Assembly: GCA_965223245.1 (NCBI GenBank)
Contig: CBDCVY010000013.1
Location: 1,364,001-1,428,000, forward strand
From: CBDCVY01 sp965223245
GTDB lineage: Bacteria; Nitrospinota; Nitrospinia; Nitrospinales; Nitrospinaceae
DNA length: 64,000 nt
Direction: 5' to 3'
The position numbers were made by a program, and so were the translations under genes. This document shows positions 1 through 8,438 of the stretch, one piece after another; within the stretch, counting starts at the first letter, position 1, and every line of letters starts with the position of its first letter. The notes under the pieces were generated by a model that did not search any database, was not told where the DNA came from, and was given only the letters and a program-made list of their open reading frames with translations.

Positions 1-1027
1 TTGTTCGACTTTCTGTAGCATTCCTAAAAGTTTTATTGAAATTTGCTTTAGAGGTTTGATCTAGTTTTGCATTTAATTGAAAACCCTTTGGAAGTTGTTG
101 GTTATGAGTTCCATCCACTTTCCAAAATAATTCGCCGGTTCGGTTATCATCTAAAATGATACCCTTAAATTGACCTTTGGTGGTTTTGCTGGGAGTGTAA
201 CGATACTCTAAAGATCCTCGGACTCCTCGCTCTGTCATATAATCTGCTCCAATGGTAGCATCTGACCATTGGTTTATTGCCCAGTAATAGCGATTTCCTA
301 TTAAAAAGCCATCCAAATTCCCCACGCCAATTTTAGGAGTAAGAAATCCTGATTTTCTTTGGGTTGAGATAGGAACATAACCAATAGGTAAATATAAAAT
401 GGGTATATCCCTAACTTTCAAAACTCCACCTTTAAATAAAGCTCGATCTTCTAATTTAATATCCGCCTCATTAACTTCTATGATCCAATCCGGTAACTTA
501 CCTGTACAAGTGGTCAAAGTTGCTTTTTCTGTTTGATAACGGTCCTTTGATAATTTATTAAATTTTTCGCCGGTTACATAATATTGATCTCCAAGTTTCC
601 CTTTTACGTTGAACAACTGTCCCTTTTGGGATTTCATATTAAAATTGGCTCGTTTTGCTTTTAATACAGAACCATCTTCATCCGTCATAATTACTTTTCC
701 CTTAGCCTGTCCCTTACCTGTTTCTGTATTTAGAATCATTTCCTGGGCCTTGACGGTTCTTTTTCCGTAACGCACAAAAACACGACCTTTGGCTTTCACC
801 AAGTTCTTTTTTGCTAGATGAATCATGTGATCTGCTGAAATATGGACTGGTAGATCTTTTTGAGGGGAGGGTGTTTTTGATGTGTTTTTAGAAGGTGGCT
901 GAGATGAGGAATTTTCTTTTGGGCTAGTAACATAGTCATCCTTAGCAAAAGCATCGGAACAAAAACCCATAAGGATCCCTATTGTTGCGCAACAAAGAAA
1001 AAAGGTTTTTAAATAGTTAATTTTCAA
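1..1027 (-). CDS. lptD: LPS-assembly outer-membrane protein LptD (OstA), 5' part only
   Basis: The reading frame is open to the window edge, so about 342 N-terminal codons are present. LptD is the outer-membrane beta-barrel that inserts lipopolysaccharide into the outer leaflet. From the start one sees a signal peptide (hydrophobic run, then a cleavage-like SDAFA around residue 25). Next comes an OstA/LptA-like beta-jellyroll segment (about residues 45-150), then the start of the barrel (motifs such as YLPIGYVPIS and GFLTPKIG). The chosen start is TTG at 1027, because AAGGA lies 6 nt upstream and it is the start that includes the whole signal peptide. The later in-frame ATG at 970 would cut the signal peptide in half. 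The start overlaps the 3' end of folC by 11 bp, which suggests translational coupling. Confidence 0.85.
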   Translation of the reverse strand, partial: MKINYLKTFFLCCATIGILMGFCSDAFAKDDYVTSPKENSSSQPPSKNTSKTPSPQKDLPVHISADHMIHLAKKNLVKAKGRVFVRYGKRTVKAQEMILNTETGKGQAKGKVIMTDEDGSVLKAKRANFNMKSQKGQLFNVKGKLGDQYYVTGEKFNKLSKDRYQTEKATLTTCTGKLPDWIIEVNEADIKLEDRALFKGGVLKVRDIPILYLPIGYVPISTQRKSGFLTPKIGVGNLDGFLIGNRYYWAINQWSDATIGADYMTERGVRGSLEYRYTPSKTTKGQFKGIILDDNRTGELFWKVDGTHNQQLPKGFQLNAKLDQTSKANFNKTFRNATESRT

Positions 1028-2294
1028 GAATTTTCCTTGCTTCTGCTATAGTAAATATCGAACCGGTAATACAAATCCAACTTTTCTTTTTGCACATTCT
1101 TAGAGCAGTCGTTATTGCGCGCTGCATTTCCTCTATTATTTCAAAAGGTTTGTCCTTGCGGATTAAAATACTCTTAATGTCCTCAGGAGCAACGCTTCTA
1201 TCATTTTTGGGTTTGGTTAATATGTAATAATCGGCTATATCTGAAATAAAATCAATCATTTCAGCATGTGGTTTATCTTTCATAGATCCAAAAATAACTA
1301 TTCCAGGTTGATTTGGAAACAATTCTTTTAACGTTTTTGCTAAATTTTCACATCCTTTTAAATTATGAGCACAATCTAAAAAAATTTTCGGATTATTTCG
1401 AATGATTTCAAGACGTCCTGGCCAAAGGGTTTGAAAAATTCCCTTTTGAATGCATTCTTCAGAAATAAAATTTTCTTCTTTTGATAGGGATAAACAAGCG
1501 GCTATAGCTGTACTGGCATTATTTGCTTGAAACTTTCCTATCAAACGGGAATTAATTTTATTGTATTCACGATTGAACCCAGAAAAATTAAAATTAAGGA
1601 CCTCAGAATTTTGAAAATTAACTTTTGAAAAAAAATCCTTTCCTAAGCTGTATACAGGAGATTGACTTAAATTGGCTTGTTTGTTTACCACTTTAAGTAA
1701 GCTGGGTTGAGAGAAGCCGGTGATTACGGTACAAAAATTTTTAATTATAGAAGCTTTTTCAAAAGCAATTCCAGTTAGTTCTGACCCAAGACTTGATTCG
1801 TGATCGCGAGAGATATTTGTGATAACACAAACCTCTCCCTGGCATAAGTTTGTAGCATCCAATCGTCCTCCCATGCCGACCTCAATCACATTGAAGTCTG
1901 TCTGGCTTTCATAAAAATGCAGGAAAGCAAGAATAGCGGAAAATTCAAAATATGTAGGCTTTATTTCAAGAACGGATGAAGCTTCCTTTATTTTTAATGT
2001 TAAATTAATTAAATTTTCTTTTGAAATCAGCTCATTATTTATTTGAAGCCGTTCTCTAAAATCATTAAGGTGAGGAGAAGTGAATAACCCAATGCGATAA
2101 CCAGCTGCTTTTAAAATTGATGCGGCAAAGGAGGCAGTAGACCCTTTTCCATTAGTACCTGCGATATGGATTGTCCGTATTTTTAATTGAGGATTATTAA
2201 AGTGTGTTAATAGGCGCCTGGTATTTTCTAATCCTAATTTAATACCACGGTTTGCAAGCGAGTAAATATAGGCAATTGCTTCTTCGTAGGTCAT
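1017..2294 (-). CDS. folC: Bifunctional folylpolyglutamate synthase / dihydrofolate synthase
   Basis: 425 residues, normal for FolC. This is an ATP-dependent Mur-ligase-type enzyme that adds glutamate to dihydropteroate or tetrahydrofolate in the cytosol. The P-loop GTNGKGST is at about residues 46-53, the central VGMGGRLDATN motif near 140 and the C-terminal-domain LDCAHN motif near 310. All are typical of the Mur ligase central and C-terminal domains. The start ATG at 2294 gives the family N-terminus, with the usual helix leading into the P-loop. The gene lies directly upstream of lptD and overlaps it. It is divergent from the S24-like gene across a 149-bp AT-rich spacer. Confidence 0.95.
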   Translation of the reverse strand: MTYEEAIAYIYSLANRGIKLGLENTRRLLTHFNNPQLKIRTIHIAGTNGKGSTASFAASILKAAGYRIGLFTSPHLNDFRERLQINNELISKENLINLTLKIKEASSVLEIKPTYFEFSAILAFLHFYESQTDFNVIEVGMGGRLDATNLCQGEVCVITNISRDHESSLGSELTGIAFEKASIIKNFCTVITGFSQPSLLKVVNKQANLSQSPVYSLGKDFFSKVNFQNSEVLNFNFSGFNREYNKINSRLIGKFQANNASTAIAACLSLSKEENFISEECIQKGIFQTLWPGRLEIIRNNPKIFLDCAHNLKGCENLAKTLKELFPNQPGIVIFGSMKDKPHAEMIDFISDIADYYILTKPKNDRSVAPEDIKSILIRKDKPFEIIEEMQRAITTALRMCKKKSWICITGSIFTIAEARKILEN

Positions 2295-2443
2295 TTATTG
2301 ATTGTAGGAAATTTTTGATTTATGTTGTTTGAGAACAGATTTATCAAAAAGAATTGAACTAAAGGGATTTTATTTATTAAGTTAGATCTAAAAGTTATTA
2401 AATATAGCAAGATTACTCTTAAAAATTCAATTTTACTATTTAT

Positions 2444-2983
2444 ATGAACAATAAAAGGTCTGAGCAGAGAATTCCGCTATTTCGAATAGGAAGGGTTAAA
2501 GAAACTAGTAAAACATTGCCAGAAGGTTTAATTCTCATTACTAGTTACCCTGTCAACCCAAAATCAAATCTTCCAGAAAATAGTTATGCATTAAAAATTG
2601 AAGACTCTTCAATGGAGCCATTGTTAAAGCCCGGGAATATTGCTATTTTTTCAAAATCAGAAATAAATATAAATGCTTTTGAAAAAGTTTATTTGTTTGG
2701 TATCCGAGGTCAAATACCTTTGGTTCGAAAAATTATAAAAGATGATGAAAAAAATTTTGGAAAAGAAAACGCTGATATATCAAATAAAAATTATAATGTT
2801 AAACCTAACAGAAAAAGTTTTATGACACCAACACCCTTACATATACCTAAGAGTTATGTATCTCCGATTCCAAATTCATCCCACGAAATGATTTTTTTGA
2901 AGGGATTGCAAGAGGGAGCATCCCTTGAGATTTTTTCTTCAAAGGACTTACTTTGGAAACATCCTTTAATTTGTGTTTATTAG
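2444..2983 (+). CDS. S24/LexA-like peptidase-fold protein without a helix-turn-helix
   Basis: 179 residues. The stretch ALKIEDSSMEPLLKPGNIA (residues 49-67) matches the signature of the LexA/CI-type S24 domain, including the nucleophile region SSMEP (Ser56) and the following PGN turn. The region that normally carries the catalytic lysine reads PLVRKI (residues 92-97). Aligned with the LexA VKR motif, an Arg takes the Lys position and Lys96 sits one place later, so autoproteolysis is uncertain. No DNA-binding helix-turn-helix is visible in the 45 residues before the domain. The tail after residue 105 is Asn/Lys/Ser-rich and unlike S24 cores. The gene stands alone between folC and a convergent unknown gene. 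A regulatory role is only a guess. Confidence 0.6.
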   Translation: MNNKRSEQRIPLFRIGRVKETSKTLPEGLILITSYPVNPKSNLPENSYALKIEDSSMEPLLKPGNIAIFSKSEININAFEKVYLFGIRGQIPLVRKIIKDDEKNFGKENADISNKNYNVKPNRKSFMTPTPLHIPKSYVSPIPNSSHEMIFLKGLQEGASLEIFSSKDLLWKHPLICVY

Positions 2984-3001
2984 GGATTCTTTTTGATTCA
3001 A

Positions 3002-3628
3002 TTAAAAAACTAATTTTATTAAATTCCTGAAGGAATTTAGACCTTTTTCACTCCAGTCCATTTTTGTGAAAATTGGATCACTTACAGTGATTACATCAAT
3101 TAATTTAATGTATGTAATATTTTTTATAAGAGAGCTAATAATATCAGGTTTTAATTTTGAGATTTTTTCAAAATTATTTTGAGTCCATTCCCATTCCCAA
3201 AGATTCTCATTCTTTGCAAGGTAAATTGTCGAGAACTCTGGAGTGTTCTGATTTTTTATAATTTGCTCTGTGTATTCCCCCAAACGATCACCTTTGAGAA
3301 TTAACGAAAAACCCAGGTAGTGTCCCCACCAAAATAAAGTTCTAAAAGTAAAAAATTCTGTTTTAGAAAATTTTTGAGGGAGGTCCAAAGAAATAAAGGG
3401 AAATCCTTTGTGGTTTTCCCCTCGGGCAATTTGGCCTTTTATTAGATCAGTTTCGTGAGGGAAAGGTGTGGGATTAACTTTCAACTCTTCTATAAGTGCA
3501 TGACGGAGAGACTCTAGTTTTGATTCAGCTTTTTTCATTATTGTGGGTTTATGTTTAAATAAATCCACTTCGTTAATTAATTCTAATTCCCTTTCGGAAA
3601 AATTTTCGTTTGGATTCATTAAGTCCAT
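3002..3628 (-). CDS. Hypothetical protein
   Basis: 208 residues with no recognised family. The protein is soluble-looking: a charged helical N-terminus (residues 1-50), then an aromatic-rich middle (FFTFRTLFWWGHYLGFSL near residues 92-109) and a Trp cluster LWEWEWTQ near 143. No signal peptide or clear catalytic motif is seen. An alternative in-frame ATG lies three codons downstream (3619); neither start has a strong ribosome-binding site. It sits 21 bp downstream of the PilZ gene on the same strand, so it may be the last gene of the motA-motB-PilZ transcription unit. Confidence 0.6.
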   Translation of the reverse strand: MDLMNPNENFSERELELINEVDLFKHKPTIMKKAESKLESLRHALIEELKVNPTPFPHETDLIKGQIARGENHKGFPFISLDLPQKFSKTEFFTFRTLFWWGHYLGFSLILKGDRLGEYTEQIIKNQNTPEFSTIYLAKNENLWEWEWTQNNFEKISKLKPDIISSLIKNITYIKLIDVITVSDPIFTKMDWSEKGLNSFRNLIKLVF

Positions 3629-3649
3629 CTAATTTAAATGTAGAAGGGT

Positions 3650-4039
3650 TTATTGCTTTTTTGAACGGAGTTGTTTTTTTTGCCTGTTTAAAATATAACG
3701 ATGTATAACATCTTCTATTTCTTCAGACAAATCAATAAATGTACAATGACACTTTACTCCTCTATCAATTGAAATAATTTTGGCCTTTGCTTCTATTACT
3801 TCAGGATAGTTAGGTAGTTTTAATAATATTGGATATATTATTTTAGTTTTGTATGATTTTCCATTAAATGAAAATCCAGTGGAACTTATTTCAATGGGGA
3901 TTATTTTTTTGTTCCCAATTTTTATATATACGGGATTTTTGGGATCTGGAGAAACCCGAAAGGCATTTCTAGAGTCAAAAGGTGTGCTTATTAATCTTGA
4001 AGGTCTCAAGTTTTGTTTATTTTTCTTTTTCCAAAACAA
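3650..4039 (-). CDS. PilZ-domain protein (putative c-di-GMP receptor) coupled to motB
   Basis: About 129 residues. The segment SRNAFRVSP corresponds to the arginine-containing first PilZ motif. IEISSTGFSF corresponds to the (D/N)xSxxG second motif, with Glu in the first place. The C-terminal FIDLSEEIEDVIHRYIL helix is typical of PilZ domains. The family binds cyclic di-GMP, and YcgR-type members brake the flagellar motor. The start is probably TTG at 4039, with GGAGG 6 nt upstream; a TTG at 4045 abuts the Shine-Dalgarno sequence and looks too close. The gene overlaps the end of motB by about 20 bp, so it is translationally coupled to the stator genes and probably acts on them. The arginine pair is incomplete compared with RxxxR, so c-di-GMP binding needs testing. 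Confidence 0.7.
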   Translation of the reverse strand: MFWKKKNKQNLRPSRLISTPFDSRNAFRVSPDPKNPVYIKIGNKKIIPIEISSTGFSFNGKSYKTKIIYPILLKLPNYPEVIEAKAKIISIDRGVKCHCTFIDLSEEIEDVIHRYILNRQKKQLRSKKQ

Positions 4040-5516
4040 ATTCAACCCTCCTATTTGTGGCTTGACCTAATTCAGTAGAGTTAGAGGCAACCGGAAATAT
4101 ATCTGCGTATCCCGTTGCCGTGACTCGTTTTGGATTAATATTTTTATCAATAAAATAACGCAATACTGCTGTTGCTCTAGCGGCAGATAATTCCCAATTA
4201 GAGGGAAATTTTTCGGTGGAAATGGGTGAATCGTCCGTATGCCCCTGTATATTTATTTTATACTTAGGATATTTTGCAATGATTCTTATTAGCTCATCTA
4301 AAACGGGGCGACTTGATTTGATTTGCAAATCGGCACTCGCGGGTTTAAATAAGGTTTGTCCTGGGACGGTAACAATAATTTTAGAACTATCAGTAGAGAC
4401 ATCCATAACTGAATTTAGGGTCTCATCCTCTGCAACATGTTTTACCTCTGACAAAATATCATTGGTTTTAAGGCCGGTTAACGCGTCGATGGAGTCTTTG
4501 GATTCCACAGCGTCCAAAAGTTCCAACAAACCAATACTTGCTTGATGCTGGCCCAAAATTGCTTCCTTAAATTTATTCATATTTATGGATGCCAAGGAAT
4601 AGTAAAGTACAAAAAATGTGAGAAGCAATGTTGTCATATCAGCGTATGTGGTAATCCAGGCATTGTTTGTATTATCTTCTTGGATTCCTTCAATCGAGTC
4701 GATTATTTTCTCTCGTTTCTTATTAACTTTATTTTTTTTTCGTTTAAACGTTTCTTTGATGCTTCTTATTTCATGTGAAAGAGTGGCTTCAAATTGTCTT
4801 TTTTGTAAATCAAGTTCTTTTTCTAATTCATCTTTTTCTTCTTTTACTTTATTGAGTTCTTGACGGATATTGTCAACAATTTCTCCAGGAAACTCAAGGT
4901 CGGTTTCATTCTCTACGCTTTCCTGGATTAACTTTTCATAAGACTCAATGAGTGCATCTTTTTCATTAAGGATTTCTTTAAAACGTCCTTGAAATTCCTC
5001 TGACGCAGTGTCTATTTGTTTAGCCTGTTCCTTAATTTGATCAATGGGGGTAGATTCATTTCGGTACTTTTTTAATTCTTCTTCTAGTAAAATCCTTTCC
5101 TGGATGAGTTTTTCTTTTTCACCACGTTCGATATTGATTTTTTTTATAAGTCGTCCATTTTTTCTCTTAAATTCAATCAATAATTCTTTTATTTGATTTT
5201 TTAATCGTGTTTCTTTTTCTTTAACTGTGACTTCATTTTTTTCATCTGGTTTTTGTTGAGTTTTTAAGGCTACCGTTTGATTTGGTAAGTTACCCGATTG
5301 AGTAATGTTTGTTCTTCGCAAGGATTTTTGATAACGAATTTGTTCGTCCTTTTCCTCTAAGCGTTGCTGCATTTCGCTTATTTTTTTTCCTGAGACGGTC
5401 ATTAAATGCTTGATTTTTGATTCTTGCTTCACTCGATCAGCATCCAATTTTTTTAACTCTGCATTTTTTCGTCGCAGTTGTTCTTTCAATTGTTCTAAAC
5501 TTTGTCTCGTTGGCAT
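4017..5516 (-). CDS. motB: MotB-type flagellar stator protein with a long N-terminal coiled coil
   Basis: 499 residues, against about 250-310 for usual MotB. Residues 1-280 are almost continuous charged heptad-like coiled coil (Glu/Lys/Gln/Leu rich). Residues 285-310 form the MotB transmembrane segment NAWITTYADMTTLLLTFFVL, with the conserved proton-channel Asp at 293. Residues about 380-499 are an OmpA/MotB peptidoglycan-binding domain (INIQGHTDD, NWELSAARA, GYAD, NRRVEFVLEK). MotB anchors the stator to peptidoglycan and carries protons past Asp with MotA. It lies 23 bp downstream of motA. The cytoplasmic coiled-coil extension is the odd feature, since normal MotB has only a short cytoplasmic N-terminus. 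Confidence 0.88.
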   Translation of the reverse strand: MPTRQSLEQLKEQLRRKNAELKKLDADRVKQESKIKHLMTVSGKKISEMQQRLEEKDEQIRYQKSLRRTNITQSGNLPNQTVALKTQQKPDEKNEVTVKEKETRLKNQIKELLIEFKRKNGRLIKKINIERGEKEKLIQERILLEEELKKYRNESTPIDQIKEQAKQIDTASEEFQGRFKEILNEKDALIESYEKLIQESVENETDLEFPGEIVDNIRQELNKVKEEKDELEKELDLQKRQFEATLSHEIRSIKETFKRKKNKVNKKREKIIDSIEGIQEDNTNNAWITTYADMTTLLLTFFVLYYSLASINMNKFKEAILGQHQASIGLLELLDAVESKDSIDALTGLKTNDILSEVKHVAEDETLNSVMDVSTDSSKIIVTVPGQTLFKPASADLQIKSSRPVLDELIRIIAKYPKYKINIQGHTDDSPISTEKFPSNWELSAARATAVLRYFIDKNINPKRVTATGYADIFPVASNSTELGQATNRRVEFVLEKEK

Positions 5517-5539
5517 ATCAATTTAATAAAAAATTTTAT

Positions 5540-6325
5540 CTATATCAGGCCTGGGGTATTAGGAATAAAAGGTCGTCTAGGCCTTCTTTTTTTAGCTGGT
5601 ATAAACGATGAAAGTTTTTCATAAACAAACAAAGGATTGTTATCCTCTAAAATGGAAATTGCGCCTTCAAAAATAATTTCTAAATTCAGAACTTCTACTA
5701 GGGTGCGATCTTTTAATTTTCCCGCGATAGGTAAAAAAAACAGAGTGGACAATAGCATTCCATAAAACGTGGTTAAAAGAGCGACTGCCATAGAGGGTCC
5801 AATCGTTTCAGGGTTTGATAAAAGCTGAAGCATTTGAACAAGACCAATAAGAGTCCCCATCATTCCAAAAGAGGGTGCATAGGAAGCCATTTTTCTAAAA
5901 ATATCCTGGATAATAAAATGTCTCTGTTTCATTGACTCAATTTCAATATGCAATGTGTCTCTTATAAGATCTTCCGATGACCCGTCTGCAATTAGATTAC
6001 ATGCTTTCCGTAACAAATCATCTTCAATTTCCATTCGACTTAAGGCCACCAAACCTTGTCTTCGACTTATAGTTGAAAGCTCAATCATGGTTTCTACCAT
6101 GTCGTTTGGGTCCAATTTTTTTTCCGAGAAAACAAAAATTGCTGCTTTAAAAGCTGCAATTACATCTTTGAGTTGAAAAGTAATTAAAGTTGCAGCAACA
6201 GTTCCCCCCAAAACAATCATAAGTCCGGGAAGATTAAAAAAATTATTTAAATCCCCACCAAGAAATATGGCTGAAATAATTAAAAATATTCCCGATAGTA
6301 CTCCGAATAATGAGGCAGCGTCCAA
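5540..6325 (-). CDS. motA: MotA/PomA flagellar stator protein
   Basis: 261 residues, family-typical, with four hydrophobic segments. The first two are near the N-terminus (SLFGVLSGIFLIISAIFLGG and PGLMIVLGGTVAATLITF). The last two flank the cytoplasmic loop (ASYAPSFGMMGTLIGLVQML and MAVALLTTFYGMLLSTLFFLPIAG), including the Pro/Gly motifs of the MotA/TolQ/ExbB fold. It forms the ring around the MotB dimer and turns ion flow into torque. The start codon appears to be TTG (6325) with only a weak AGG upstream; no better start exists. It is the first gene of the motA-motB-PilZ cluster. The 245 bp upstream (6326-6570) is AT-rich and has no gene that I can see. Confidence 0.9.
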   Translation of the reverse strand: MDAASLFGVLSGIFLIISAIFLGGDLNNFFNLPGLMIVLGGTVAATLITFQLKDVIAAFKAAIFVFSEKKLDPNDMVETMIELSTISRRQGLVALSRMEIEDDLLRKACNLIADGSSEDLIRDTLHIEIESMKQRHFIIQDIFRKMASYAPSFGMMGTLIGLVQMLQLLSNPETIGPSMAVALLTTFYGMLLSTLFFLPIAGKLKDRTLVEVLNLEIIFEGAISILEDNNPLFVYEKLSSFIPAKKRRPRRPFIPNTPGLI

Positions 6326-6570
6326 ATTGCAAAAACCTAAAAATGTAGTTAAAAAATTGTTTTATGACTTGTTTCGGTTTCAATAATAACCAAAACAATT
6401 TACTTAAGGTGTACTTCTATTGTAGCTATAATTAATTGATTTTATTGAATGTTTTTTCAGGTGATTAAAGGAAGGCGATAACTATTCATTGCCGGATAGG
6501 GTTAAGTCTGCTGTTTTCAATTATTTTTTTTGAAGTAATTGGAAAAAATATTTATAGCGTTAAGAAGAAA

Positions 6571-7449
6571 TCACCCCAAAATCAAAAGGGCTAAAGGAAT
6601 TATGATAATTGAAACCAGGGTAGATACTAAAATAGTGGAGGCCACAACTCTTGGATTAGCCTGATATTTTTGGGTAACTAAAAAGTTAATGATTGCAGAT
6701 GGCATGATGGCCACAAGTATGACGACCTTAAGAGGTAGTCCTTCTAATTGAAAAATCCAAACACAAAATAATGCTGCAATTAAACCTCCAATAATTCTGA
6801 ATGAAACGGCAAATAAAGTTAACCGCATGTCTGTTATTTCGACATGAGCAAGTTGCATACCCAAAACCAGGAGGACTATTGGTACGGTTGCTTGAGACAA
6901 AAGATTGATGGGGTTCATTATTAATTCAGGTAGCACAATTCCAGTCCAGCGAATTAAAAATGCTAAAATTAAAACCCAAAATACAGATTCTTTAAAAACT
7001 TGCCGTGCTCCGTTTCCTGCCCCTGAGACGATTACTAAGCCTACCGTGAATATTCCTATAAATGTCGTGAAGTAGAACATTAACGCATAAGGAATTGACT
7101 CAGTACCATATGCGGCAATTAAAATAGGAAAAGGGAGATTAATTGTATTCATAAACATTATGGGTAAGTAAATACCTCTCTTTTCATTATTTTTTAGAAC
7201 AAGCCATGCTAAAAAACCTGGAAAAATAATTATTATTATGGCGGATGCTAGAACTGAGCCAACAACGAAACCCTCTAAATTCATTTCGTAAATATTTTTT
7301 AAAGCAAAGGCAGGCACAACGGTGCTCATTGTCAATCGCGATAAACTTTTAACATCTCCACCAATTTTGCTTTGAAAGAAATATCCAACTCCAATTACCA
7401 AAAAGGCGGGAGTTACTACCTGAATCACTTGATAAATTTGAGGGAACAT
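6571..7449 (-). CDS. AEC (auxin efflux carrier) family permease
   Basis: About 292 residues with ten hydrophobic segments arranged as two inverted five-helix halves, typical of the AEC/Mem_trans family. The N-terminal PAFLVIGVGYFF and the PAFALKNIYEM segment resemble the family. Members move small organic acids or anions, but the substrate here cannot be read from sequence. ATG at 7449 is preferred because AGG lies 6 nt upstream; an in-frame TTG lies two codons earlier. The gene starts 20 bp after oppF on the same strand and is probably the last gene of the oppD-oppF unit. Confidence 0.8.
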   Translation of the reverse strand: MFPQIYQVIQVVTPAFLVIGVGYFFQSKIGGDVKSLSRLTMSTVVPAFALKNIYEMNLEGFVVGSVLASAIIIIIFPGFLAWLVLKNNEKRGIYLPIMFMNTINLPFPILIAAYGTESIPYALMFYFTTFIGIFTVGLVIVSGAGNGARQVFKESVFWVLILAFLIRWTGIVLPELIMNPINLLSQATVPIVLLVLGMQLAHVEITDMRLTLFAVSFRIIGGLIAALFCVWIFQLEGLPLKVVILVAIMPSAIINFLVTQKYQANPRVVASTILVSTLVSIIIIPLALLILG

Positions 7450-7469
7450 TAACAACCTATAAGATAGAT

Positions 7470-8438
7470 TTAATTGTCATAAAGATGGCAATGTACAATG
7501 TGTTCTTCATTTAATTGAGTGGGCTTAGGGTCTATCGTCAAACAATGATCCATTACTTGGGGACAGCGGGGATGGAAATGACAGCCTTTCGGAGGGTTTA
7601 GGGGGGAAGGGACATCTCCGGAAAGTATTTTTGCTTTTTGCTGATTATCGGGATTGATGGATGGTTTTGCTGCTAAAAGAGCCTGTGTGTATGGATGCGC
7701 TGCTTCATCATTTAAAACTTTAGTAGGAGCCGTTTCTACAATTTTTCCTAAGTACATTACTGCAGTTCTTTGAGAAAGATATTTAACGACACTCAAATCA
7801 TGAGAAATAAACAACATGGAAATATTATTTTCCTCTTTTAGCCGCTGCAACAAATTAATTATTTGTGCTTGTATTGAAACATCTAATGCGGATACAGGTT
7901 CGTCACAAACAATATAACTAGGATTTAAGGCTAAGGCCCGAGCAATTCCAATTCGTTGACGTTGACCTCCAGAAAACTCATGAGGATAACGTTTTGCATA
8001 CTTTGAGGACAGCCCAACCTTCTCCATAATTTCATTTACTTTTTCTTTAATAGTGCTGCGATTCCCTATTCCATGGATGTACATTGCTTCTCCAATTATT
8101 CTGTCTATTGTAAATCGAGGATTCAGGGAACTATAAGGATCTTGAAAAATGATTTGCATTTGTGGTCGTAATTTGTTTATCTCATTTTTATTAAGTTTAA
8201 AAATATCCTGACCATTAAAAAATACTTTTCCTTCTGTAGGGTCCACTAATCTTAGGGTCATTCTTCCAACAGTGGTTTTCCCGCAACCAGATTCACCAAC
8301 CAGGCCTAATATTTCACCCTTTTTTATGTCTAAGTTAACTCCATCGACTGCCTTTACTTGACCGATCAATTTGGAAAAAATACCACCGAAAACAGGAAAA
8401 TATTTTTTTAATCCTTCAATTCTTAATAAAGAACTCAT
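7470..8438 (-). CDS. oppF: Oligopeptide/dipeptide ABC transporter ATP-binding protein, OppF type
   Basis: About 322 residues. Walker A GESGCGKTT, the signature FSGGQRQRIGIARAL, Walker B IVCDEPVSALD and the switch His (FISHDL) are all present. The C-terminal oligopeptide-binding-type extension contains CHFHPRCPQ, the Cys cluster typical of OppD/DppF ATPases. It powers uptake of peptides or similar solutes with OppD. The start is ATG 8438, which overlaps the oppD stop as ATGA and has AAGG about 8 nt upstream; a start further upstream would lie deep inside oppD. No Opp permease or binding-protein gene lies nearby, so its membrane partners must be elsewhere. Confidence 0.9.
   Translation of the reverse strand: MSSLLRIEGLKKYFPVFGGIFSKLIGQVKAVDGVNLDIKKGEILGLVGESGCGKTTVGRMTLRLVDPTEGKVFFNGQDIFKLNKNEINKLRPQMQIIFQDPYSSLNPRFTIDRIIGEAMYIHGIGNRSTIKEKVNEIMEKVGLSSKYAKRYPHEFSGGQRQRIGIARALALNPSYIVCDEPVSALDVSIQAQIINLLQRLKEENNISMLFISHDLSVVKYLSQRTAVMYLGKIVETAPTKVLNDEAAHPYTQALLAAKPSINPDNQQKAKILSGDVPSPLNPPKGCHFHPRCPQVMDHCLTIDPKPTQLNEEHIVHCHLYDN

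Noticed and set aside
4216..4863. Several plus-strand open frames opposite motB
   Set aside because: Antisense shadows of the coiled-coil coding region; low-quality starts.
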